This document shows positions 29,232-36,900 of a stretch of DNA of 64,000 nucleotides, in pieces. Source of the stretch: Mycolicibacterium peregrinum (GTDB lineage: Bacteria; Actinomycetota; Actinomycetes; Mycobacteriales; Mycobacteriaceae). The notes under the pieces are model-generated. The model was not told the origin of the DNA. It saw nothing but the letters and a program-made list of their open reading frames with translations, and did no database searches. Where the stretch lies: assembly GCF_001665625.1 (NCBI RefSeq), contig NZ_LZSY01000104.1, positions 16,767-80,766 of the forward strand, read 5' to 3'. The translations under genes were made by a program, and so were the position numbers. The number at the start of each line of letters is the position of its first letter. The stretch's first letter is position 1.

Positions 29232-30047
29232 CTATGCAGCAGTCGGGCTGCGCTGAACCCACCACTGGGTGTGCAGGCGCTGGCAGGCCGGCAGCCGCAG
29301 CGGATCGGAGCCGGCGAAGTCCGGCCGCACCGCAACCGCGCCGGGTGAAACCGGACTGGCGTCGGGGTCGATCACGACGCCCGCCATCCCTGCGGCGTTG
29401 GCCGACCGCAGGCCCGCGACCGAGCCCACCATGGCCAATGCGTCGTGGCCTGCCACGCCCAGCTCGGCCAGTGCGTGCCGGTAGAGCTCGGCGCCGGGTC
29501 CACTCACGTCGTCGATGGTGACGACGGTTTCCACCAGACCGTCCCCGACGAGCTGGCGCACCAGGGGTTCGGCCCAGCGCCGACGGCCTGCGGCCACCAC
29601 CCCGACCGGCAGCCCGGCCAGGAACGCGTCGTTCATCAGGTCCTCCAGACCCGGCCGAGGCGTCAGGCCGGCGTCGAGGATCATCTCGTCGAACATCATG
29701 TCTTTGGTCATGCAGATCTCGTCGGCGAGCACCTCGGTCAGCACATCGCAGTCCGGGCCCACGCACCGCTTGCGCAACTCGGCGGTGACCCGCTGGCGCT
29801 CGTCGTGCAGCGCGAGAAGCTGCTGGTAACGCGCGACACCCCATTGAATGGGCAGACCGTGCGCGGCGAAGGCGGCGTTGAAGACGACGCGATGCCCGTC
29901 GACGTCCACATCCGACAACGCATCGAGGTCCAGGATCACCGCACGCAGTGGATGGGCACTCGGATCAGGCTGCGAACAGTCCCACCAGAACCGTCCGGCC
30001 CGCCATGACTTCTCTTGTGTTGACGACACCACATGAGAGTGGCCCAC
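29232..30047 (-). CDS. HAD-superfamily hydrolase (CbbY/beta-phosphoglucomutase-like)
   Basis: 271 aa. Motif I is VILDLDALSDVD, with the nucleophile and acid/base aspartates of DxDxx[TV] present but a non-standard tail. Motif II (VGVVAAGRRRW) is degenerate, and ALAMVGSVAGLRSANAAGMA replaces the usual GDS..G...A motif, with Ser instead of Asp. Catalytic competence is therefore doubtful. The GTG at 30047 is the only reasonable upstream start, leaving ~32 extra residues before the fold. Divergent from the next two-component system. Confidence 0.65.
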   Translation of the reverse strand: MGHSHVVSSTQEKSWRAGRFWWDCSQPDPSAHPLRAVILDLDALSDVDVDGHRVVFNAAFAAHGLPIQWGVARYQQLLALHDERQRVTAELRKRCVGPDCDVLTEVLADEICMTKDMMFDEMILDAGLTPRPGLEDLMNDAFLAGLPVGVVAAGRRRWAEPLVRQLVGDGLVETVVTIDDVSGPGAELYRHALAELGVAGHDALAMVGSVAGLRSANAAGMAGVVIDPDASPVSPGAVAVRPDFAGSDPLRLPACQRLHTQWWVQRSPTAA

Positions 30048-30133
30048 GTCACATCTGTCGCGCGTCCCCCCTACGGGGGATTGGGCCGGTCAAGTTGATC
30101 TACCGACTGCGGTGCCACCCTTAGGGTGATGCC

Positions 30134-30796
30134 ATGGCGCCCTCCAATCCAGTGCGCCTTGTGCTGGTCGACGACCACGAAATGGTCATCGAGGGTCTCA
30201 AGGCCATGCTTGCTGTGTTCAACGACCGAGTCGAGGTGGTCGGTCAGGCCGTCGGCGCGGAGCGGGCGCTGAGTGTGATCGAGACGCTGGACCCCGACAT
30301 CGTGTTGTGCGACGTCCGCATGGAGGGTTCCAGCGGACTGGATCTGTGCCGCGTGCTGCGCGAGCGCGACCCGGACCGCAAGGTGGTCATGCTGTCGGTC
30401 TACGACGACGAGCAATACCTGTTCCAGGCGCTGCGGGTGGGTGCGTCGGGATATCTGCTCAAGAGCATCAGCAGCGACGAGCTGGTCCGCCAGCTCGAAT
30501 TCGCCCACAGCGGGCAGACCGCGATCGATCCGGGGATGGCGGCGCGGGCGGCCGGTACCGCGGCCCGCCTGCAACGCGACGAGTTCTGGCCCGGTGTCCG
30601 GCAGGGACTGACCCAGCGCGAGAGCGAGATCCTGTCCTTCGTGGTCGCGGGCCTGTCCAACCGCGGGATCGCCAACAAGCTGGTGATCGGCGAGGAAACC
30701 GTGAAGACCCACCTGCGGTCCATCTACCGCAAGCTCGGGGTCAGCGACCGGGCGGGCGCGGTGGCCACTGCACTGCGGGAGGGGATCTACCAGTGA
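30134..30796 (+). CDS. NarL/LuxR-family response regulator
   Basis: 220 aa. Receiver domain (about 8-125) with VDDHE, phosphoacceptor Asp60 in VLCDVRMEGSSG and Lys in GYLLKSIS. LuxR-type DNA-binding domain (about 155-215): LTQRESEILSFVVAGLSNRG, IANKLVIGEETVKTHL. Stop overlaps the histidine kinase start (GTGA). No stimulus is evident from sequence. Confidence 0.9.
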   Translation: MAPSNPVRLVLVDDHEMVIEGLKAMLAVFNDRVEVVGQAVGAERALSVIETLDPDIVLCDVRMEGSSGLDLCRVLRERDPDRKVVMLSVYDDEQYLFQALRVGASGYLLKSISSDELVRQLEFAHSGQTAIDPGMAARAAGTAARLQRDEFWPGVRQGLTQRESEILSFVVAGLSNRGIANKLVIGEETVKTHLRSIYRKLGVSDRAGAVATALREGIYQ

Positions 30797-32025
30797 ACGC
30801 CGAGCCAGAGAAGCCGGGACGCGACGCGAGCTCCGAACCGGGCCCCATCGAGCTGACCGCCGAGGGGGAACTGGCGCTGCTGCGTGAGCTCATCCGGGCC
30901 GCATCGAGTGGTCCGGGAGTGGAGCCGCTGGCCGCCGCGGCCGCCAGGATGATCACCGCGTCGACCGCCACCGACGTGTGCTTCGTGCACGTGCTCGACG
31001 ATTCCGACCGCGCCCTGACGCTGGCTGGGGCCACGCCGCCGTTCGACGCCGAGATCGGCAAGATCCGACTGCCGCTCGGGCAAGGCATCTCGGGGTGGGT
31101 TGCCAGCCACCGGCAGCCCGTGGTGATCAGCCACGACAAGGAGTCCGATCCCCGCTACATGCCCTTCGAATCGCTGCGCGGGCGTGACTTCACCTCGATG
31201 GTGTCGGTCCCGATGGAGACCGGGCCGGGTGGGCTGGTCGGGGTGCTGAACGTGCACACCGTCGACCGCCGGGAGTTCACCCCGCGCGACGTGGAGTTGT
31301 TGTTGGTGATCGGCCGGCTCATCGCAGGCGCGTTGCACCAGGCCCGACTGCACCGCCAGCTGGTGGCGCGCGAGCGCGCACACGAGAATTTCGTCGAGCA
31401 GGTGATCGAGGCGCAGGAACTCGAGCGGCGCCGGCTGGCCGGCGATATTCACGACGGCATCTCCCAGCGGTTGGTGACGCTGTCGTACCGGCTCGACGCC
31501 GCGGCCCGAGCGGTCGACCCGGACACGGTGGCCGAACAGCTGGCGGCTGCGCGCGAGCTGGTGGCGCTGACACTGCAGGAGGCCAGGGCCGCGATCAGCG
31601 GGCTGCGCCCGCCGGTGCTCGACGATCTGGGTCTGTCGGGCGGACTGGCCAGCCTGGCCCGTTCGATCCCGCGGATCCCCATCGACGTCGACCTCGCCGA
31701 GACCCGGGTGCCCGACCATATCGAGCTGGCGCTGTACCGCATCGCCCAGGAATGCCTGCAGAACGTGATCAAACACGCCGAGGCGGATCGGGCCCGACTC
31801 ACCTTCTCGGTCGACGACGGGGTGGCCCGGCTCGAAATCGTCGACGACGGAAAAGGATTCGATACCTTCGAGCACCCGCTGGGAAGTGACGAGATGGGCG
31901 GCTACGGATTGTTGTCGATGGCCGAGCGGGCTGAGATCGTCGGCGGCCGGCTGCACATCCGGTCGAGGCCGGGCGCGGGCACCACCGTGACCGCCTCCAT
32001 CCCGCTGCCGTCCCCGATCACGTAA
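30793..32025 (+). CDS. GAF-domain sensor histidine kinase (NarX/DesK type)
   Basis: 410 aa, no membrane segment. GAF domain about 35-190 (GQGISGWVASHRQPVVIS), then a HisKA_3 dimerisation helix with phosphoacceptor His220 in LAGDIHDGISQRLV, and a C-terminal HATPase with EIVDDGKGFD and GGYGLLSMAERAEIVGG. GTG 30793 by overlap with the response regulator stop; the longer open frame upstream is a shadow of that gene. The GAF domain carries no obvious heme or Fe-S motif, so the ligand is unknown. Confidence 0.9.
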   Translation: MNAEPEKPGRDASSEPGPIELTAEGELALLRELIRAASSGPGVEPLAAAAARMITASTATDVCFVHVLDDSDRALTLAGATPPFDAEIGKIRLPLGQGISGWVASHRQPVVISHDKESDPRYMPFESLRGRDFTSMVSVPMETGPGGLVGVLNVHTVDRREFTPRDVELLLVIGRLIAGALHQARLHRQLVARERAHENFVEQVIEAQELERRRLAGDIHDGISQRLVTLSYRLDAAARAVDPDTVAEQLAAARELVALTLQEARAAISGLRPPVLDDLGLSGGLASLARSIPRIPIDVDLAETRVPDHIELALYRIAQECLQNVIKHAEADRARLTFSVDDGVARLEIVDDGKGFDTFEHPLGSDEMGGYGLLSMAERAEIVGGRLHIRSRPGAGTTVTASIPLPSPIT

Positions 32026-32031
32026 GTGCCG

Positions 32032-32613
32032 TCAGCTCTCCTGGAGGTGTGCCCGCACCGCGGGCACTGCGCGGGCGATCAACTCCTCGGTCGATTGCGA
32101 CGCGATCGGCTCGATACGCAGGATGTGGCGCAGATAGGCGATGCCCAGCAGCTGGCCCATGGCCAGATCCACCCGTAGTTCGGCCTCCGGGCCGGGCAAC
32201 GCGCTGGCGATCTGCGGGTAGAGCCGCTGCTCGATGAACTGACGGACCAGGGCTGCCGATTCCTCGTGGGTGGCCGCGCCGCGCAGGATCGCCAACAGGG
32301 GCGCGCGGGTGTCGGCATGTTCCCAGAGTTCGAAGAAGGCCTCGGTCAGCCGTTCGGCGAGGCCGTCGGGGCCCTCGTCGAGGATGCGTCCGCTGAATTG
32401 TTCTGGGTCGAACGGCCAGCCGACGGTGGCCCGGAACAGGTCGGCCTTGCTGCCGAAGTAGTGCCGGATCAGGGCCGGGTCCACCTGTGCGGCCGCCGCG
32501 ATATCGCGTAGTGAGGTCTTGTCGTAGCCACCCTCGGCGAACATCCGCCGGGCAGTGGCCACCAGCTCGTCACGGGTTCCGGGCTGTCCCGGTCGTCGTC
32601 CACGTGGCGGCAT
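32032..32613 (-). CDS. TetR-family transcriptional regulator
   Basis: 193 aa. RDELVATARRMFAEGGYDKT followed by LRDIAAAAQVDPALIRHYFG is a classic TetR DNA-binding domain (about 14-60), and the C-terminus (PAVRAHLQES) is the TetR_C_17-like type. Divergent by 85 bp from a small deazaflavin-dependent nitroreductase-like gene, its likely target. Converges 6 bp from the GAF kinase. Confidence 0.83.
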   Translation of the reverse strand: MPPRGRRPGQPGTRDELVATARRMFAEGGYDKTSLRDIAAAAQVDPALIRHYFGSKADLFRATVGWPFDPEQFSGRILDEGPDGLAERLTEAFFELWEHADTRAPLLAILRGAATHEESAALVRQFIEQRLYPQIASALPGPEAELRVDLAMGQLLGIAYLRHILRIEPIASQSTEELIARAVPAVRAHLQES

Positions 32614-32629
32614 AGTCCCGAAATTCTAC

Positions 32630-32640
32630 AGTCGTTGACT
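32630..32640. promoter_or_regulatory. Possible TetR operator in the TetR/nitroreductase divergent gap
   Basis: AGTC-GTT-GACT is a perfect short palindrome 17 bp upstream of the TetR start and 59 bp upstream of the Ddn-like gene. Too short to be convincing alone. Confidence 0.25.
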
Positions 32641-32698
32641 TCTTGCTCGGGCCCGGATTACGCTCGGATCATTAATTCCACAATTGAGGAGTTATCTG

Positions 32699-33082
32699 AT
32701 GCCCGCTCCGCGATGGGTCGCACAAGCCAACAAGATCGGCCTGAACAGGCTCACCCGGTTCATCGCGCCATGGGCGCCGGGGTGGGCGGTGGTCATCCAC
32801 CGGGGACGCAAGTCCGGCCGCACCTTCCGGACGCCACTGTGGGCGTTCCGCCGCGAGCACGGCTACGTCATCGCGCTGACCTACGGCCCGCAGGCCGACT
32901 GGGTGCGCAATGTACTGGCCGCAGGCGGGTGCGAACTGGAGTCGCGCCGCCACACCTACCGGCTGACCGCACCCGAGGTGTACACCGACGACAAGGCCAC
33001 CGACATGCCCGCGTTCATCCGCTTCATGCTGCGCCGGGTGATCAAGGCCCCGGAGTTTCTCAGCCTGAAGGTCGCCGATTAA
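32699..33082 (+). CDS. Ddn-like deazaflavin (F420)-dependent nitroreductase family protein
   Basis: 127 aa split-beta-barrel protein of the mycobacterial Ddn/FDOR family, which uses F420H2. WAVVIHRGRKSGRTFRTPLW and GPQADWVRNVLAAGGCELES are family signatures. Preferred start is ATG 32699 (MPAPRWV), after a TTGAGGAG ribosome-binding site. Physiological substrate unknown; Ddn relatives reduce quinones and nitroimidazoles. Confidence 0.87.
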   Translation: MPAPRWVAQANKIGLNRLTRFIAPWAPGWAVVIHRGRKSGRTFRTPLWAFRREHGYVIALTYGPQADWVRNVLAAGGCELESRRHTYRLTAPEVYTDDKATDMPAFIRFMLRRVIKAPEFLSLKVAD

Positions 33083-33522
33083 CCGCCCAGTTTCCCGGCG
33101 AGTTCGGGGCACTCGTACTTGAGCGCCACGTTCACGATTGTCATGAGCGCGTCGGGCGGGAGCTTGCTGCCCATCTGTGTCAGCACGTTGACGACATCCT
33201 GCTTGGTCTTGTTGAAGCTGCCGCCGGCCATGATGCAGGCCATCATCAGCTGATCACCGATGGCGTTGTCGGAACCCTGGATGCCGGCGGCGCGGACCTC
33301 GGCGAACGCTTCCGGCGGCAACCCCGCGGAACCGCGCGGCGAGCCGGTGGTCGGCCTGGGGACCTGAGTCAGAGTTCGCTTGGGCGCCGTCGATGTCGCC
33401 GTGAACGGCGTGACGTCGTCGGGGGCGGTGGCCGTCCCGGAAGTCGTGGTACTACAGGCCGCCATCAATACCACAGCGGCGGCGCCGAGCGCCGCACCCA
33501 CCCGCTTGGCGTTCATCGACAC
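33079..33522 (-). CDS. DUF732-like lipoprotein
   Basis: 147 aa. N-terminal signal with lipobox VLMAAC, so lipid anchored on the outer face of the membrane. A Thr/Pro-rich linker (about 24-62) leads to a small helical domain (about 65-145) with two cysteines (MMACIMAG, YECPEL) and the F...R..GI..SD.AI pattern seen in mycobacterial DUF732 proteins. Function unknown. Overlaps the convergent Ddn-like gene by 4 bp. Confidence 0.7.
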   Translation of the reverse strand: MSMNAKRVGAALGAAAVVLMAACSTTTSGTATAPDDVTPFTATSTAPKRTLTQVPRPTTGSPRGSAGLPPEAFAEVRAAGIQGSDNAIGDQLMMACIMAGGSFNKTKQDVVNVLTQMGSKLPPDALMTIVNVALKYECPELAGKLGG

Positions 33523-33568
33523 TCCCCTCCACTGCGTTCAACGCTAGTGGGGTAGCCACAAAGCCGAC

Positions 33569-34072
33569 TCAGAAATCACCGGAGTGTCGGCGCAGGGTCT
33601 CGATCGAGGCGACCAGCGCACGTGACTGCTCGTCCGACATCCCGACATCGGCGAACACCTGCTCGTTCAAGGTCACCGTGGCGTCCTCGACCGTCGATCG
33701 CCCGAGTTCGGTGATGCGGACCAGCGTGGTGCGCCCATCGGTCGGGTGCGGGACCCGTTCCACCAGACCATTGGCCTCCAGGCGCCGGATCGCGTGCGTG
33801 ACGCTGGTGACGTGCACCTGAAGGCGATCGGAGGCCTTCGTGATCGGCAGCGCGCCGGCCCGGCTGAAGGCCAACAGACGCAGCAGTTCGAACCGCGAGA
33901 AGCTCAGATCGTATGGCCGTAGCGCGGTCTCCACCCGGGCCAGCAGGATCTGGTGGGCCCGCATCACCGAGGTCACCGCGACCATTCCGCCGGCCACCTC
34001 GCCCCAACCGGCCGCCTCCCAGTTGGCGCGGGCCTGCGCGATCGGGTCACGCTTGTCTGGTGGCGAGGTCAC
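33569..34072 (-). CDS. MarR-family transcriptional regulator
   Basis: 167 aa, GTG start. Winged helix about 50-125: LPITKASDRLQVHVTSVTHA, IRRLEANGLVERVPHPTDGR, then TTLVRITELG. Long N-terminal helix with MRAHQILLARVETALRPYDLS. Lies 69 bp downstream of the aminotransferase gene; whether it belongs to that cluster is unclear. Confidence 0.83.
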   Translation of the reverse strand: MTSPPDKRDPIAQARANWEAAGWGEVAGGMVAVTSVMRAHQILLARVETALRPYDLSFSRFELLRLLAFSRAGALPITKASDRLQVHVTSVTHAIRRLEANGLVERVPHPTDGRTTLVRITELGRSTVEDATVTLNEQVFADVGMSDEQSRALVASIETLRRHSGDF

Positions 34073-34141
34073 GCCTCTTCTTACCGCATCGTCCCGCGGG
34101 TACCGCGCATTCTGCGCGCATCGGGTCCGGCCGGCCGGTCC

Positions 34142-35176
34142 TCAACTGGCAGCGGTCACCGCGCTCAGCACCGCCCGGGTGGACTGCCGCGATCCGACGG
34201 TGATCCGCACCCCGCCGTCGGCGTAGTGACGCAATTGCAGTCCGCTGCCGTCGAACACCTCCGGCCACGGCGTGGGTCGGCCCGGCAGGAACAGGAAGTT
34301 GGCCTGCCCGTCGGTGCTGTAGACGCCGAGCGCCCGTAACCGCATCTGCAGATAGCGCCGTTCCGCGGCGATCATCCGGATACGTTGACGCAGTTGACTT
34401 TCCGCAGAATAGGACGCCGCGACCGCGACCTGGGCACTGATCCCGATCCCGAACGGCAACTGCATCCGCCACAGCTCGCGGGCGAGGTCCGGTGCGCAGA
34501 ACCCATAGCCGATCCGAAGCCCGGCCAGACCGTAGGCCTTTGAAAAGGTGCGCACCACTACGACATTGCCGAACCTGGCGACCAGGGTCGGTCCGTCGAT
34601 GCGGTGCTCGGCGGCCAGGAACTCCACGTATGCCTCGTCCAACAGGACGACGGTGTCCGCGGGTAGCCGGGTCAGGAAGCGCTCGATCTCAGCGGCCGGT
34701 TCGATCGTGCCGGTCGGATTGTGCGGCCGGCAGACCGCCACCACCCTGGCCTGCCGGGCCCCCTCGGCCATCGCGTCGAGGTCGTGCCTGCCGTGTTCAT
34801 CGAGTGGAACGGTGACGGTCCGCAACCGGGCCATCTGGGCGAAGATCGGATAGCCGTCGAAGGTGGGAGTCGCCATCACCATGGTGTCACCGGGGCTGGT
34901 CACCGCATGCAGCACCTGCATGATGACCCCGGTCGCGCCGGCTCCGACGATCACCTGCTCCTCGGCTATCCCGTCATGACGGGCGATCAGCGAGCGCAAC
35001 CGCTGTGGCAGGAACTCCGGATACCGGTTGGCGGCCTCATCGCATGCCCGCAATGCCGAACGCACTGCGGGCAACGGCGGAAAAGGGCATTCGTTGAGCG
35101 ACAGTGCCAGCGGGTTGACCGCCTGCGGCAGCGCCCCGACAGCGTCGAGCAGTGCCGAGCGGGGAGCCACCATCAC
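34142..35176 (-). CDS. PLP-dependent class I/II aminotransferase (HisC/Pat-like)
   Basis: 344 aa, fold-type I. LSLNECPFPP, CRPHNPTGT, LLDEAYVEF and the PLP lysine in RTFSKAYGLAGLRIGYGF are clear; it most resembles histidinol-phosphate/phenylalanine aminotransferases. A dedicated hisC or pat would not normally sit in this context. It starts by ATGA overlap with the ketoacyl-synthase-like gene and is the last gene of a four-gene cluster, so it probably transaminates, or decarboxylatively condenses, the cluster's product. Alternative role: a second aromatic aminotransferase. Confidence 0.85.
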   Translation of the reverse strand: MMVAPRSALLDAVGALPQAVNPLALSLNECPFPPLPAVRSALRACDEAANRYPEFLPQRLRSLIARHDGIAEEQVIVGAGATGVIMQVLHAVTSPGDTMVMATPTFDGYPIFAQMARLRTVTVPLDEHGRHDLDAMAEGARQARVVAVCRPHNPTGTIEPAAEIERFLTRLPADTVVLLDEAYVEFLAAEHRIDGPTLVARFGNVVVVRTFSKAYGLAGLRIGYGFCAPDLARELWRMQLPFGIGISAQVAVAASYSAESQLRQRIRMIAAERRYLQMRLRALGVYSTDGQANFLFLPGRPTPWPEVFDGSGLQLRHYADGGVRITVGSRQSTRAVLSAVTAAS

Positions 35177-36210
35177 GCGTCCCCAGCGTCGTCGCGGCCG
35201 CCCCAGCGCACGGCGGCGGCGCCGGCGAAGTCACCGGCGTGGGCGAAGGCGGCCATCAGCACGGTATCGCCGGCCTTCACCCGACCGCCGGTGACGGCCC
35301 GGTCGAAGTTGACGGGAATTCCTGCGGCGAACAGGTTTCCGCACTCATCAAACGTGTCGACGTGTCGTTCGGGCGGCAACTCCAACGCGTCGCGCCAGTT
35401 CCGCAGGAACACGCGGTTGGGCTGGTTGGTGACGAACAGATCGATATCCTTGGGCTGCACACCGATTCGATCGCAGACCGTATAGGACACCTCGGGCACT
35501 TGCCGGTTGCCCCGTGCCAGCACCTTGGTGATCTTGCTCTCGGTGAACCCGATGCAGGCCTCCCCCGGGCCGGCCTGCCACCATTTGCGCGGAGGGTCCA
35601 TGACGACGGTCATATCGCCCGCGTACTCCCCGTAGGTACGGCATTCGACGTCGAGGATGGGTGACGCATCGGACAGCGTCACCAACCCGACCGCGGCCCC
35701 GTCGCCGGGAACCGCCGCCTGCGCCTTACGCCGGATGGTCTCCTGATCGAACACCTGGCCCGCCGAGTTCTGGGCGATCGCGATCACCGCGGTCCGGCCC
35801 TCACCCGAACGCAACAGGGTGCGCGCCACTTTCAGCCCCAGAACGAACGCAGCACAGCCACCGTTGTGTAGGTCGATCACCCAGTTGGGCTTCATGCCCA
35901 GCCGGTGGGCCATGGCGCCGCCACCACCGTAGAACGGCATGTCGGGCAGTTGGGTGTGAGTGATCAACACGTCGGCCCCGGCGATGACATCTGCGCCGTG
36001 CCGCTCGATCAATCCGGCGGCCGCCCGCTCCACCATGTCGATCGCGGTTTCGTCGGGCCCGACGTGATGACGGAACCGCGGCGCCCGGAACATCACGTTC
36101 TCGGCCAGCTCGTCGGTTTCGGCGAACCCGGCGTAGTAGTCGGCACTGACCGGGTCACCGGGCAGGTAGGTGGACACGTCGATGAGGCTGACGGGTGTCT
36201 GCTCAGTCAT
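35173..36210 (-). CDS. Beta-ketoacyl-ACP synthase III-like protein with altered active site
   Basis: 345 aa thiolase-fold protein of the FabH group. The nucleophile is Cys119 in DLHNGGCAAFVLGL. Asn292 (ECGNLFAAGIPV) aligns with the FabH catalytic Asn. The catalytic His of the usual HQAN-R motif is replaced: TNQPNRVF (Asn262). Without that His a normal decarboxylative Claisen reaction is doubtful. It could act as an acyltransferase, an esterifying KAS III (CerJ-like) or a hydrolase. Starts 9 bp past the SRPBCC stop and overlaps the aminotransferase by 4 bp. Confidence 0.8.
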   Translation of the reverse strand: MTEQTPVSLIDVSTYLPGDPVSADYYAGFAETDELAENVMFRAPRFRHHVGPDETAIDMVERAAAGLIERHGADVIAGADVLITHTQLPDMPFYGGGGAMAHRLGMKPNWVIDLHNGGCAAFVLGLKVARTLLRSGEGRTAVIAIAQNSAGQVFDQETIRRKAQAAVPGDGAAVGLVTLSDASPILDVECRTYGEYAGDMTVVMDPPRKWWQAGPGEACIGFTESKITKVLARGNRQVPEVSYTVCDRIGVQPKDIDLFVTNQPNRVFLRNWRDALELPPERHVDTFDECGNLFAAGIPVNFDRAVTGGRVKAGDTVLMAAFAHAGDFAGAAAVRWGGRDDAGDA

Positions 36211-36219
36211 GGCTGAACC

Positions 36220-36900
36220 TCACTTCATCCAGGCCGGGGTGACCGACAGGCCGTTGCGGTGCCGGTATTCGGCAATTGCCTTGAGGTTTCGCAACTCCAG
36301 CAGGTGGCCGGGGCCGAACATGTCCCAGAAATCCCCCACCCACACCGGTCGCGCTGGGGGCGCGGTCTCCGGGTACGGGTTCTCGTCGTAGAAGGGATGA
36401 TGGCAATTCGTCCACAGCACAACCGAACCCGGCTTGTCGAAGACCACCTGCGCGTCGACGATGCGCATCAGGTAGATCATCCACAGGTGCTTGCCCTGAT
36501 CCCAGGCGCAGTGGTAGTCGACGGTCAGCGCGTCGCGGTGGGCCACCGTGCGGGTGTAGATCGCGCTGCCGGGCCCCGACGGGCCGGCGCCGAGCCGGTC
36601 GTGGGCCAGCCACAGCCCGGGCTCCTCGGTCGGGGTGAAACCGCGCAGGCTGTAGGTCCACTCCTCCAGGCATCGGGTGTCGGACAGGTAGTCGAACAAC
36701 TCGTCGGGTGGGCACTCGATGTAGTCGTTGACCGTGCAGTATTGACCGAACACCTGGTCGTGCGGGTAGACCGACCGCATCATGTCCATGATGATCGGGG
36801 TGGCCTGCTCCTTCGGTGAGGTCTCGATCCGGATGAGGCCATCCAGCGGGGTGTGGGTACCCCGATGGACCGTGATGTCTTCAAGCGCGGGCAGTGACAT
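36220..36900 (-). CDS. SRPBCC/START-fold protein (cyclase/aromatase-like)
   Basis: 226 aa. A central region (DYIECPPDELFDYLSDTRCL, EEWTYSLRGFTP) matches the START/Bet v1 (SRPBCC) fold, which binds hydrophobic ligands in a cavity and includes polyketide cyclases/aromatases. There is an unusual long N-terminal segment (about 1-55) and a C-terminal helix (HLLELRNLKAIAEYR). The longer frame to 37275 is a shadow; ATG 36900 overlaps the ThDP gene by 20 bp. Between a ThDP enzyme and a KAS III-like enzyme it is likely to fold or carry the intermediate. Confidence 0.72.
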   Translation of the reverse strand: MSLPALEDITVHRGTHTPLDGLIRIETSPKEQATPIIMDMMRSVYPHDQVFGQYCTVNDYIECPPDELFDYLSDTRCLEEWTYSLRGFTPTEEPGLWLAHDRLGAGPSGPGSAIYTRTVAHRDALTVDYHCAWDQGKHLWMIYLMRIVDAQVVFDKPGSVVLWTNCHHPFYDENPYPETAPPARPVWVGDFWDMFGPGHLLELRNLKAIAEYRHRNGLSVTPAWMK

